The notes: generated from the sequence alone by a model not told the origin. A stretch of 64,000 nt of DNA from Prochlorococcus marinus str. MIT 9312 (GCF_000012645.1 NC_007577.1:1364001-1428000); one strand, 5' to 3'. Counted from the stretch's first letter, positions 35,374 through 43,073 are shown. A program made the numbers and translations.

Positions 35374-35620
35374 ATGTTGAAGGTTTATTACCTTCGACCG
35401 TATACTTACTTAATGATTTAAAGTCAATCTAGACAAAGTGGCTTTAAATTTAATTTTTTTGTTTAATAATTTTTCAAAAACTTTGACATTTGATTTTTGG
35501 CAAGTTCTCTTAATCGATAATCCTTTAAAACCATTTCACTATTTTCACAATCAGTATTTTTGCTCTAGGAAATTTCAATCATTACATCTATGTTAGTTCC
35601 ACTGATTGAGGTTTTACTTC

Positions 35621-35728
35621 ATGAATACGTATAGAACGAAATACTTAAAAAAAACAAAAAAGATTAACAACACTTTATGGTTGGACAAATTAATTAATCA
35701 ACTTGAAAAACAAGCAAAGGGAGTTTGA
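35621..35728 (+). CDS. 35-residue basic hypothetical protein
   Basis: ATG at 35621. MNTYRTKYLKKTKKINNTLW then LDKLINQLEKQAKGV. Lys-rich, helical. It ends two bases before the start of the next gene, whose N-terminus (MNTFRNKQFKN) is similar, hinting at a partial duplication. Confidence 0.52.
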   Translation: MNTYRTKYLKKTKKINNTLWLDKLINQLEKQAKGV

Positions 35729-35730
35729 CT

Positions 35731-35901
35731 ATGAATACTTTTAGAAATAAACAATTCAAAAATCAATTGGATCCGAATTATGCCTTCTATGATTGCCTTA
35801 GAAGCTGCGAACTAAAGAGTTCTTCTGAAAAATCTTTAGAAAAATGCATAGATAGTTGTGAATGGAAACCTCCATCAAAACATTCCAATAACAAAAAATA
35901 A
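35731..35901 (+). CDS. 56-residue protein with two C-x3-C pairs
   Basis: ATG at 35731 with AAAGGGAG upstream. YAFYDCLRSCELKSSSEK and SLEKCIDSCEWKPP give two C-x3-C pairs spaced by 12 residues, like the protein at 20349. Probable disulfide-linked helical hairpin or metal site. A bidirectional terminator follows. Confidence 0.62.
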   Translation: MNTFRNKQFKNQLDPNYAFYDCLRSCELKSSSEKSLEKCIDSCEWKPPSKHSNNKK

Positions 35902-35905
35902 GAAA

Positions 35906-35922
35906 GGGGCTTATAAAGCCCC
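35906..35922. terminator. Bidirectional terminator between convergent genes
   Basis: A 7-bp stem GGGGCTT/AAGCCCC with a 3-nt loop, A-rich before and after, between the 35731 gene and the convergent HLIP gene. Confidence 0.75.
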
Positions 35923-35949
35923 AAATAAAAATTCAAAACGAGATTTTTA

Positions 35950-36078
35950 TTAGAAAATACCTGGCACAATTTGACCAGTAAAATAGTATGCCCCCACAAG
36001 AGCAAACATCCCAAGCATTGCTGCTTTACCGTTAAGCTTTTCAGCTTTTTCGGTCATAAATTTTTTAGCGAATTCCAT
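35950..36078 (-). CDS. hli: High-light-inducible protein (HLIP), 42 residues
   Basis: ATG at 36076-36078. MEFAKKFMTEKAEKLNGKAA contains the chlorophyll motif EKLNGKAAMLGM; the helix continues into AYYFTGQIVPGIF. It diverges from the other HLIPs in its start and is a single gene with its own promoter. Confidence 0.93.
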   Translation of the reverse strand: MEFAKKFMTEKAEKLNGKAAMLGMFALVGAYYFTGQIVPGIF

Positions 36079-36101
36079 AAATAAGTAAATTGGATTTAAT
36101 A

Positions 36102-36130
36102 TCTATAAATTATGCATTTAAAATTTTCAA
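36102..36130 (-). promoter_or_regulatory. Promoter of the HLIP gene at 35950
   Basis: Minus strand: TTGAAA, 17-bp spacer, TATAGA, 23 bases before the start codon. Confidence 0.6.
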
Positions 36131-36264
36131 ATGATGTAGTATTTTCTACCAAATTGGTATCTTTAAAAGATAAATCTTTAATGGATTTTTACGAATATAA
36201 AAGATATTTTATTTCAATTTGAATCTGATTAATGTAAATCTATTAATGACATTGATACTTTGAA

Positions 36265-36435
36265 TTAGTAATGAAAAAAGGGTACTTCTTCTACTTGTTC
36301 AAGTCTATAGTCGCATATACCAAATTGCATACACTCCAGTTTCTCATCACTTAACTGCTTTTCTGTCGAGATGGTATCACTAAAAGGTGTAAAAGCATTC
36401 TTTGTAGTATGTTTATAAGGATTTCCGCAAGACAT
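36265..36435 (-). CDS. 56-residue hypothetical protein
   Basis: Start chosen at the ATG at 36433-36435 because AGGAGG lies seven bases upstream. MSCGNPYKHTTKNAFTPF, then ECMQFGICDYRLEQVEEVPF and FHY. Three cysteines, no membrane helix. Not recognised. Confidence 0.65.
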   Translation of the reverse strand: MSCGNPYKHTTKNAFTPFSDTISTEKQLSDEKLECMQFGICDYRLEQVEEVPFFHY

Positions 36436-36467
36436 AATTAACCTCCTGTATTGAAGCAATTAATCCA

Positions 36468-36632
36468 CTACTGCACATTTATGCAATAGGGATTACTATA
36501 TGATTTAACGCAAAAAATGTTTTTGCGTAGATGAGCTCTCAAACCTTGTTGATAAAAATTTTGTGTCATAAAAACGCCAAAATAAATTAATAAAACCGTC
36601 AATATAAGAAGCTCTAATCCTAGGTTTGTCAT
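36468..36632 (-). CDS. 54-residue membrane protein, relative of the 24826 and 37174 genes
   Basis: ATG at 36630-36632 with a strong AAAGGAGG. MTNLGLELLILTVLLIYFGV matches the N-terminal helix of the 37174 product (MTNLSLEILFWTILIAYLGL). It has an extra basic tail (RAHLRKNIFCVKSYSNPYC). It sits upstream of the 36265 gene on the same strand. Confidence 0.65.
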   Translation of the reverse strand: MTNLGLELLILTVLLIYFGVFMTQNFYQQGLRAHLRKNIFCVKSYSNPYCINVQ

Positions 36633-36712
36633 TTGATTGACCTCCTTTGGGCTAATAATTATTTAGTATCTCTTACATAGAAAAATCAAGAGTGGTAATA
36701 CCTAAAAAAAAT

Positions 36713-36842
36713 AAGAGGGCATTTTTTTGCCCTCTTCGAGTCGTATGCACCTCACTGTCCACAAAGTCGATGAAGTACTTTTGACTCCTGATTAATTTCT
36801 ACTCCTATTGAATTGGTAAAGATAGTCTTGAAAACCACAATG
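36713..36842 (-). ncRNA. Candidate small RNA ending in a strong terminator
   Basis: An 8-bp stem AAGAGGGC/GCCCTCTT (36713-36736) is followed on the minus strand by A and eight Ts. No minus-strand gene feeds into it. Upstream, TATAAA at about 36849-36854 could be a -10 box, giving an RNA of about 130 nt that is GC-richer than the flanks. The terminator is clear; the 5' end is a guess. Confidence 0.45.
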
Positions 36843-36922
36843 CATTTATACTCGGGTAATAATACTCTATTAATTTCAAGTTAAAAGGAGGATAATTAAG
36901 AAGTAGAGATAAAGGAGGTTTT

Positions 36923-37087
36923 ATGAAACTTACTACTCCGTTCATAGCTCTAAGAAATGCAACTTCAGACATGTGGTGCATGCATGATTTCAATTATCAA
37001 TTACCCATAAAAGAACTTGAAAAATATTGGGATCAAGAATGTATGGCGCATCCTGCCAATAGTCATTGCAAAATTTATTGTGATTAA
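36923..37087 (+). CDS. CP12-tail micro-protein, 54 residues
   Basis: ATG at 36923 with AAAGGAGG seven bases upstream. MKLTTPFIALRNATSDMWCM, then WDQECMAHPANSHCKIYCD at the end: C-x8-C with Pro at loop position 4, then KIYCD in place of the CP12 RVYED. It shares start (MKL-x-T/S-x-F) and tail with the 35188 and 37288 products. Confidence 0.72.
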   Translation: MKLTTPFIALRNATSDMWCMHDFNYQLPIKELEKYWDQECMAHPANSHCKIYCD

Positions 37088-37173
37088 TCTTTGATCTTTT
37101 TAGGTATTCTTACGCTTGATTTTTATATTTAATCCGTACTAAAGCTCAGTTAGTAAAAAAGGAGGAAAAGTAG

Positions 37174-37275
37174 ATGACTAATTTAAGTTTAGAGATTCTT
37201 TTTTGGACAATCTTAATTGCATATCTTGGATTAAGGTTGAATCAAACTTGGAATAGCTACAAACAACAATATTAA
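37174..37275 (+). CDS. 33-residue membrane protein, paralog of the gene at 24826
   Basis: ATG at 37174 behind AAAGGAGGAAAAG. MTNLSLEILFWTILIAYLGL then RLNQTWNSYKQQY. Same length and layout as the 24826 product. It is probably co-transcribed with the CP12-tail gene that starts 12 bases downstream. Confidence 0.7.
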   Translation: MTNLSLEILFWTILIAYLGLRLNQTWNSYKQQY

Positions 37276-37287
37276 TAGGAGGGCAAA

Positions 37288-37434
37288 ATGAAACTGCAAA
37301 CACAATTCACTGTTCCAAAAAAAGATTTGCGAGATCTTGATTACTTAAGAAAAATGCAAACTTTAGAAAAAACTCTAAAACAAAGTTGTATAGATTATCC
37401 ATCTGAGGAAGATTGTTTAGTTTGTTGCGACTAA
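37288..37434 (+). CDS. CP12-tail micro-protein, 48 residues
   Basis: ATG at 37288 with TAGGAGGG upstream. MKLQTQFTVPKKDLRDLDYL, then SCIDYPSEEDCLVCCD: again C-x8-C with Pro at loop position 4 and a CLV-x-x-D end. The middle (RKMQTLEKTLKQ) is a short charged helix. Shortest of the three family members. Confidence 0.72.
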   Translation: MKLQTQFTVPKKDLRDLDYLRKMQTLEKTLKQSCIDYPSEEDCLVCCD

Positions 37435-37509
37435 GAATCAATAAATAATTATTTTTTTGTAAATAAATTCTAATCGTATTTGTTAATTCACTAGCAGAGA
37501 GGTTGAATT

Positions 37510-38028
37510 ATGGAATTAAAATTCTGCCCTACAACTATTTTTAGAGAAACTCCCAAAGTAACTTTTTTTGATGCTGGCATAGAGTCAACTAATGGTTGTG
37601 ATGTAGTTATGCATTCAGGAGAAGCTATATCCCCTCCAGATGAATTTGAGTATGAGCAGTACTACGTACACAATCATCAAATTGATCACAATTTAGTTAT
37701 TACTGGTGAGAGGAAATTTATTTTGATAAATCCAACTTGGGACGAGCCACATCATGTTATTTATCTAAAAAGATCTATGGGAGCACTTGAAATTCCTATT
37801 GGAACTTATCACAGGTCAATCTCTGGAAAAGAAGGGAGCATTGTTTTAAATCAACCTATCAGAGATAAATTTTTTGATCCAAAACAAGAATTTATCCCTC
37901 AAAAACTAAACAAATTAAGCCTTATTAAGGCTAGAAAAAGTCCTCCCGTTTATTGGATTTGGGAAAATGATCAAATCAAAAGATTGATGTTTAATCCTTT
38001 AGTTAAAAAAACTGCAAATTCCAATTGA
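37510..38028 (+). CDS. Conserved hypothetical protein, possibly cupin-like
   Basis: 172 residues, ATG behind an AGAGAGG sequence. Beta-rich sequence with His clusters (YYVHNHQIDHNLVITGERKF, WDEPHHVIYLKRS) and IPIGTYHRSISGKEGSIVLN, which reads like a cupin or RmlC-type jelly roll. I do not recognise the exact family. It sits between the micro-protein cluster and phoH on the same strand. Confidence 0.7.
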   Translation: MELKFCPTTIFRETPKVTFFDAGIESTNGCDVVMHSGEAISPPDEFEYEQYYVHNHQIDHNLVITGERKFILINPTWDEPHHVIYLKRSMGALEIPIGTYHRSISGKEGSIVLNQPIRDKFFDPKQEFIPQKLNKLSLIKARKSPPVYWIWENDQIKRLMFNPLVKKTANSN

Positions 38029-38077
38029 TATTAAAACTCAAACTCACTTCACACTTAATTTAGAGAGGACCTTAATC

Positions 38078-39469
38078 ATGAAAAAAAGAGTTATTGTTCT
38101 TGATACAAATGTTTTATTACATGATCCCGAGTCACCTCTACATTTTACCAATGAAAATGTTGTAATTCCAATTCAGGTAGTTGAAGAGGTTGATAGATTC
38201 AAAAGGGATCCTGGCGAGAAGGGACGTAATGCCAGAAGAGTTTCAAGATTATTAGATGGTCTGCGAGAAAAAGGTAATCTATCATCGGGCGTAAAAATTA
38301 ATAATAAATCTGAGGGTACAATAAAAGTTGCATTTTGCAGAAAAGAGACTACTGATAGATTACCATCAGAGCTTAGTGACAGTAGTGGAGATAATAAGAT
38401 TTTAGCTGTCGCTCTTGAAGAAAAAAATACCAAAATCTTATCAGACTTTCCTGAAGTCGTACTTATTTCGAAAGATACAAATTTAAGAATCAAAGCAGAT
38501 GCTGTTGGTCTTAAAGCTGAAGATTTTACTAAAGATAAGGTTTCTTTAGATAATTTAGATAAGGGGTTTAGGGAAATAAGTTCAAATTCAGGGGAGATAA
38601 ATAAGGTTCAAAAAGATGGGTTTATTTATTTAAGAGATATCAAATCAAAATTTGAACCATCTTTAGTGAGTAATGAGGGTGTAATCTTGCGAGATAATTT
38701 AAAAGAGAATCATACTTACTTAACAAGATATGATCGATCTGAGAAAAAGTTAGTAGGTCTAAATTTTTTAAAAAGATCAAATTTAGGCAAAGTAAAACCT
38801 AAGAATCTTGAACAAAGTTTTGCTTTAGATTTACTCCTAGACCCAAAAGTTCAATTAGTAAGTCTTGTAGGAAAAGCTGGGACAGGTAAAACTTTACTTG
38901 CTTTGGCAGTAGGATTACATCAAGTTGCAGACGAAAATTTATACGAAAGATTATTAGTATCTAGACCACCAATACCTTTGGGCAAAGAATTAGGCTATCT
39001 CCCAGGTAGTCTTGATGAAAAATTAGCTCCTTGGATGAAGCCAATAATTGATAATTTAGATTATTTAACCAGTCCAAATTCAAATAAAAATGGGGCAAGA
39101 GTTAATCAAAAAGAAAGAGATATTAACTCTAAAAATTCATGGGAAGACTTGAGAGGCATGGGTCTCTTGGAAGTAGAAGCAATAAACTACATTAGAGGAA
39201 GATCAATACCACATCAATTTATTCTTATTGATGAAGCCCAAAATTTAACACCTTTAGAAGTAAAAACTATCGTTACTAGAGCTGGAGAAGGAACAAAAAT
39301 TGTTTTTACAGGAGATCCAAATCAAATAGATCATCCATATCTTGATTCTGATAGTAACGGATTGACTTGGTTAGCTAAAAAATTACATGGTCAAAAAATA
39401 ATTGGACACATAACTTTATCTCAAGGCGAGAGAAGTGGTTTGGCAGAATTAGCGGCTGATCTTTTGTAG
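38078..39469 (+). CDS. PIN-PhoH family ATPase
   Basis: 463 residues. N-terminal PIN RNase domain: acidic residues D9 (VLDTNVLL), D105 (GDNKIL) and D133 (SKDTNL). C-terminal PhoH ATPase: Walker A GKAGTGKT at 265-272, RPPIPLGKELGYLPG, and Walker B FILIDEAQNLTPLE. This PhoH2-type fusion acts as an ATP-dependent RNA helicase/RNase in studied bacteria. A Shine-Dalgarno GAGAGGACC precedes the start. The LOG-family gene follows 36 bases later. Confidence 0.93.
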   Translation: MKKRVIVLDTNVLLHDPESPLHFTNENVVIPIQVVEEVDRFKRDPGEKGRNARRVSRLLDGLREKGNLSSGVKINNKSEGTIKVAFCRKETTDRLPSELSDSSGDNKILAVALEEKNTKILSDFPEVVLISKDTNLRIKADAVGLKAEDFTKDKVSLDNLDKGFREISSNSGEINKVQKDGFIYLRDIKSKFEPSLVSNEGVILRDNLKENHTYLTRYDRSEKKLVGLNFLKRSNLGKVKPKNLEQSFALDLLLDPKVQLVSLVGKAGTGKTLLALAVGLHQVADENLYERLLVSRPPIPLGKELGYLPGSLDEKLAPWMKPIIDNLDYLTSPNSNKNGARVNQKERDINSKNSWEDLRGMGLLEVEAINYIRGRSIPHQFILIDEAQNLTPLEVKTIVTRAGEGTKIVFTGDPNQIDHPYLDSDSNGLTWLAKKLHGQKIIGHITLSQGERSGLAELAADLL

Positions 39470-39505
39470 AAAAAGCTTTAAAATTTTTATATACAAAATA
39501 ACAAC

Positions 39506-40393
39506 ATGGAGAACGATATGAATGACAAATTTAAATGTAATTTCGAAAACGAAAGAAGTAACGAGGTTAAATTAGTTGCTAGTAATTTAGAAGCAATTTT
39601 AAAATCTAGTACTTATAAACTTGCTCACGAAGATATTGAATTATTGAATACTGATGAAATGCGAGGAGTGAGGATGCTCCTTGAAATTACAAAGCCCGAA
39701 CAAGTTATTGAAAAAGAAAATATAATTTCAACTGTTATTGTTTTTGGAGGAGTCCACATATCAGAAGAAATTACCTCAAAAAGAAGGCTAGATGATGCAG
39801 AACAACTTCTTTCAAGTAATCCTAAATCTAAATCTTCCAAGATAAATATCGAGAGATTAAAAAATTTGCACTCCCTCTCACATTATTATTCTGCAGCAAG
39901 AGAATTATCTAAATTAATCTCACTGGATAGCAAAACAAAAAATCCTCATTCTCATGTAATAGTCACTGGCGGCGGACCTGGGATTATGGAAGCAGCTAAT
40001 AGGGGAGCATTTGATGCTGGATGTAAATCGATTGGATTAAATATAAGCCTGCCCAATGAGCAACACCCTAATTCTTTTATTACTCCAGGATTATGTTTTA
40101 AATTTAATTATTTTGCCATGAGGAAATTTCATTTTGTTATGAGATCTGCTGCTGCAGTTTTTTTTCCTGGAGGATTTGGAACTCTAGATGAATTATTTGA
40201 ATTATTAACATTAAGACAAACTGGGATGAAGAAGAATATTCCAATAATTTTATTTGGCAGAAGCCACTGGGAAAAGGTAATTAATTTTCAATTCCTATCT
40301 GATATGGGCTTAATTGGAGAAAATGATTTATCTATTTTTCAATACGCTGATACAGCAAAGGAAGCTTGGAATTTAATAAAAAATTTTTCATAA
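39506..40393 (+). CDS. LOG (lysine decarboxylase-like) family protein
   Basis: 295 residues from ATG 39506; ATG 39518 is also usable. The LOG/TIGR00730 core is intact: TGGGPGIMEAANRGAF from 154 and PGGFGTLDELFELL from 221, the nucleotide-binding and catalytic motifs. Family members hydrolyse nucleotide 5'-monophosphates, including cytokinin ribotides. The N-terminal 70 residues are an extra helical region. Confidence 0.92.
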   Translation: MENDMNDKFKCNFENERSNEVKLVASNLEAILKSSTYKLAHEDIELLNTDEMRGVRMLLEITKPEQVIEKENIISTVIVFGGVHISEEITSKRRLDDAEQLLSSNPKSKSSKINIERLKNLHSLSHYYSAARELSKLISLDSKTKNPHSHVIVTGGGPGIMEAANRGAFDAGCKSIGLNISLPNEQHPNSFITPGLCFKFNYFAMRKFHFVMRSAAAVFFPGGFGTLDELFELLTLRQTGMKKNIPIILFGRSHWEKVINFQFLSDMGLIGENDLSIFQYADTAKEAWNLIKNFS

Positions 40394-40551
40394 TCAACTT
40401 TTTATATAAAAAATGGCCAAAAGCATCAAATAAATAACTCAATCAAAAAAGCTTTTCATAAACTAACTAGGGAAATCTATTATATTAAGTATTTTCTACG
40501 ATGTTTTTATTTGAGATTCTAATTTGAATTAGTATAGTTATAGAGCTTCGT

Positions 40552-40659
40552 ATGGAAAAATCATTTCTTAATTTCATTTATTGGATCTTAGTAAAGTCAG
40601 CTGAAAGTTACTACGGCGACTCAATCAACACAAAAACTCCATACACTCCTTATTTTTAG
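40552..40659 (+). CDS. 35-residue protein, paralog of the gene at 33058
   Basis: ATG at 40552. MEKSFLNFIYWILVKSAESY then YGDSINTKTPYTPYF. The first 22 positions match the 33058 product; the tails differ. Function unknown. Confidence 0.65.
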   Translation: MEKSFLNFIYWILVKSAESYYGDSINTKTPYTPYF

Positions 40660-40719
40660 ATTTAATGAAGTTTATCTTTTAGTATAAAGAATATACTTTC
40701 AGCTTTATTAATTTTAGAT

Positions 40720-41034
40720 CTAGCTTCTTCTTACCCAATCAGGAGATCCACTAAACCAATCAGCAAGATCATCATTTTGGGGATCAAAATGATTTTCAGT
40801 TTCTAAACCATTAAGTGCAAGATTTTGGATTAGTCCATTTATTCCGTCTGAATTTTGTTTCCCATATCTTCTCAAGCTGTTAGCTTTCTTAAGCCATGTC
40901 CATATAGTTGAATTTTTTTTTGAAAACTTTTCTACATAAATTCTTTCCTCCAATGAAACAGGTTCATCTAGTGAGATCCTCTTAACGATATCCTTAATTT
41001 TTAAACGAGTCTTGTTTGTTAGAAACATATTCAT
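40720..41034 (-). CDS. Conserved hypothetical protein
   Basis: 104 residues. Helical, with RISLDEPVSLEERIYVEKFS and a distinctive end FDPQNDDLADWFSGSPDWVR plus RS. The Trp-rich C-terminus looks strongly conserved. No membrane segment. Function unknown. Confidence 0.75.
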   Translation of the reverse strand: MNMFLTNKTRLKIKDIVKRISLDEPVSLEERIYVEKFSKKNSTIWTWLKKANSLRRYGKQNSDGINGLIQNLALNGLETENHFDPQNDDLADWFSGSPDWVRRS

Positions 41035-41345
41035 AAAAGAAGTTAATGATTTATAAAAGTTTTTTTTAGGAATGTCTTGTCAGTCTTTATTTCAAGAAAA
41101 AGTATGTTTTAGGAGGTTTTCAAGGACAAAAATATTCATTCAAAAACAGGTACATTTAATTGGTAATAACGACTACTTAATTTGATTTATATAACTTATG
41201 TAAAATAACTCCAATATAAGTTTCTCTAACTAATTTAAGATTTAATTTATAAAAAAAGAATAAGGTAAATTTACATTTACAATCGATCTAAACTTAGAGA
41301 GATTAAACCTCTTTTTTCTAGCACAAACTTTTCACATAGAAACAA
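41035..41345. other. Intergenic gap with possible weak hairpin
   Basis: AT-rich, no gene seen. At about 41284-41316 it carries TCGATCTAAACTTAGAG...CCTCTTTTTT, a degenerate version of the repeat-plus-terminator found at 34363 and 50774, about 30 bases before the next start codon. An AGGAGG at 41112 is not followed by an open frame. Confidence 0.45.
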
Positions 41346-42062
41346 ATGGAAGGAAAATGGACCACCATTTATAGTGGAGATTTACCTCTAAGATCTTGGT
41401 GGGTAGATTCAGGTAATGCTTGTGAATATATATCAATAGTTTTACCAGAGGTATTTGGGATTAATAATTGGATAAGGAGTTTTTCTAAAAAATTAGCTAA
41501 ACAAAATGTTTCTGTATTAGCCTTACCTCTTTACGGTAGAACAGCTCCAAAATTGGATTTAGCATACAGCGAAGAAGATTTGAAATTAGGCAGGCATCAT
41601 AAAAATTTAACAACTTCAAAAAATATTATTCAAGATGTTTCTGCAGCTATAAATTGGTTTAAAGAAAAATATCCACAAAAGAAAATCTCAATTATTGGAT
41701 TTTGTTTTGGGGGTCATGCAGCACTTATTGCTTCTTCATTAAAAGAAATAGAAAGTTCATTTTGTTTTTATGGAGCTGGGGTTACAGCTCCAAGATCTGA
41801 TACTAACTTTGCACCTATAGATTTACTTGAAAAAGTTTCTGGAAAATTAAATTTTATTTGCGGTTCTTCAGATGATTTAATTCCCTTAAAAGATAGATTA
41901 GAAATTAAAAAAAGATTTAAAAAATTAGATCCATTAGAAGAGAGATTTATTTATGTTGAAGTTGAAGGAGCTTATCATGGCTTTATGTGTGAGGAAAGAG
42001 AATCCTTCGATAAAGATGCATCATTAATTGGTTGGAATTTATTGATGAAAGAATTCAATTAA
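41346..42062 (+). CDS. Dienelactone hydrolase family protein
   Basis: 238 residues, alpha/beta hydrolase. The nucleophile elbow is GFCFGGHAAL with Cys as nucleophile; the acid is in CGSSDDLIP and the His in EGAYHGFM. This Cys-Asp-His triad and the length fit the dienelactone hydrolase family. In a phototroph the natural substrate is unknown. Confidence 0.92.
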   Translation: MEGKWTTIYSGDLPLRSWWVDSGNACEYISIVLPEVFGINNWIRSFSKKLAKQNVSVLALPLYGRTAPKLDLAYSEEDLKLGRHHKNLTTSKNIIQDVSAAINWFKEKYPQKKISIIGFCFGGHAALIASSLKEIESSFCFYGAGVTAPRSDTNFAPIDLLEKVSGKLNFICGSSDDLIPLKDRLEIKKRFKKLDPLEERFIYVEVEGAYHGFMCEERESFDKDASLIGWNLLMKEFN

Positions 42063-42112
42063 CAAAAATCTTATGGTTGCTATCCTTATTGGCAGATAGC
42101 AATTAAGTATTA

Positions 42113-42262
42113 ATGAAGGAATTACAAGAAAATACTATTGATCAAATAAGAACTCTTCTTAGGTATTTAACGGATACAGATCTATTAAATAATAAAGAGG
42201 TTCTTAGGTGTTTAGATGTAATAGCGAGAGAGCATGGAGGAGAAGTAGTAGATAAAAATTAA
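42113..42262 (+). CDS. 49-residue soluble hypothetical protein
   Basis: ATG at 42113. MKELQENTIDQIRTLLRYLT, then LLNNKEVLRCLDVIAREHGG. Helical and acidic. Close behind the hydrolase gene on the same strand. Confidence 0.6.
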   Translation: MKELQENTIDQIRTLLRYLTDTDLLNNKEVLRCLDVIAREHGGEVVDKN

Positions 42263-42304
42263 ATAGCAAATCCAAACAAAAAACAATATAACTAGAGCAA
42301 GCTT

Positions 42305-42433
42305 ATGACGAAATTACAGTCATTTGTACCAAGTTCCAAGACTAATCCGGGGCTACAGATATGGAAGTTAAAACTCTTCAAAGAGAACTTCCCAGGGTCT
42401 GGGGAAAAGATATTAATGACGATTAAGACATAG
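42305..42433 (+). CDS. Doubtful 42-residue reading frame
   Basis: ATG at 42305 (MTKLQSFVPSSKTNPGLQIW). A second frame of the same stretch, from ATG 42361 (MEVKTLQRELPRVWGKDIND), also looks protein-like. Only one can be real and I cannot decide between them. Confidence 0.28.
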   Translation: MTKLQSFVPSSKTNPGLQIWKLKLFKENFPGSGEKILMTIKT

Positions 42434-42568
42434 ATTGTGAGAGCTAGGTTCTTTCTAAGGCTCTCCCTGTGAGTTCTTCATTAGTTTTTTACGTCTAAGT
42501 ATTATTACTTATATCTTGAGTTAAAGACTTATTCGTATTTAACTTTCCATAAAGGTTATAAGTTAAAT

Positions 42569-42724
42569 ATGGACAAAGAACATTTAATTGATTTGATATC
42601 AAATAGTATGATTTTTGAGATTAAGGATCTCGAATCTAATGAGAACAGATTCAATACAACTAATTACCTAAATAACCTAAATATAAATCAGTTGCGAATT
42701 ATTTCCAAAGAATTTATTTTGTAA
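42569..42724 (+). CDS. 51-residue protein, paralog of the gene at 18556
   Basis: ATG at 42569. MDKEHLIDLISNSMIFEIKD and NINQLRIISKEFIL at the end. Same length as the 18556 product, with about half of positions identical by eye. Soluble and helical. Confidence 0.68.
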   Translation: MDKEHLIDLISNSMIFEIKDLESNENRFNTTNYLNNLNINQLRIISKEFIL

Positions 42725-42923
42725 TTTATGTTATTATTGTTAAATCTCAGGTAGAGATAAGGAATAGATATATTGACCAAGCTAAAGAACTTATGAAAAA
42801 GAGTGCCACCTGCAATAGTCAAATACTTTCTAAAAACAAATTATTTGATCTACCCAATGTAGAAAAGTTTAAGATTCACCTTACTTATTAAGCCTGTGTA
42901 TTTGACATTAAAAAAACAAACCA

Positions 42924-43073
42924 ATGAAAAAATTAACCAAAAAGTATGCTGAATTATTACATCAAGCATCTATCGCAACTGGGAGAAAAGAAGTAGTAGG
43001 TTTATTGCATAAGGCAGCGAAGCTTCAGAATAAACTAGATAAAAATTCTAAGAGCCAGATTCCCTTTGATTGA
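42924..43073 (+). CDS. 49-residue basic hypothetical protein
   Basis: ATG at 42924. MKKLTKKYAELLHQASIATG then RKEVVGLLHKAAKLQNKLDK. Helical, very basic. Its stop codon lies inside a copy of the ATTGACAGTnGATCTAA repeat. Confidence 0.62.
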   Translation: MKKLTKKYAELLHQASIATGRKEVVGLLHKAAKLQNKLDKNSKSQIPFD

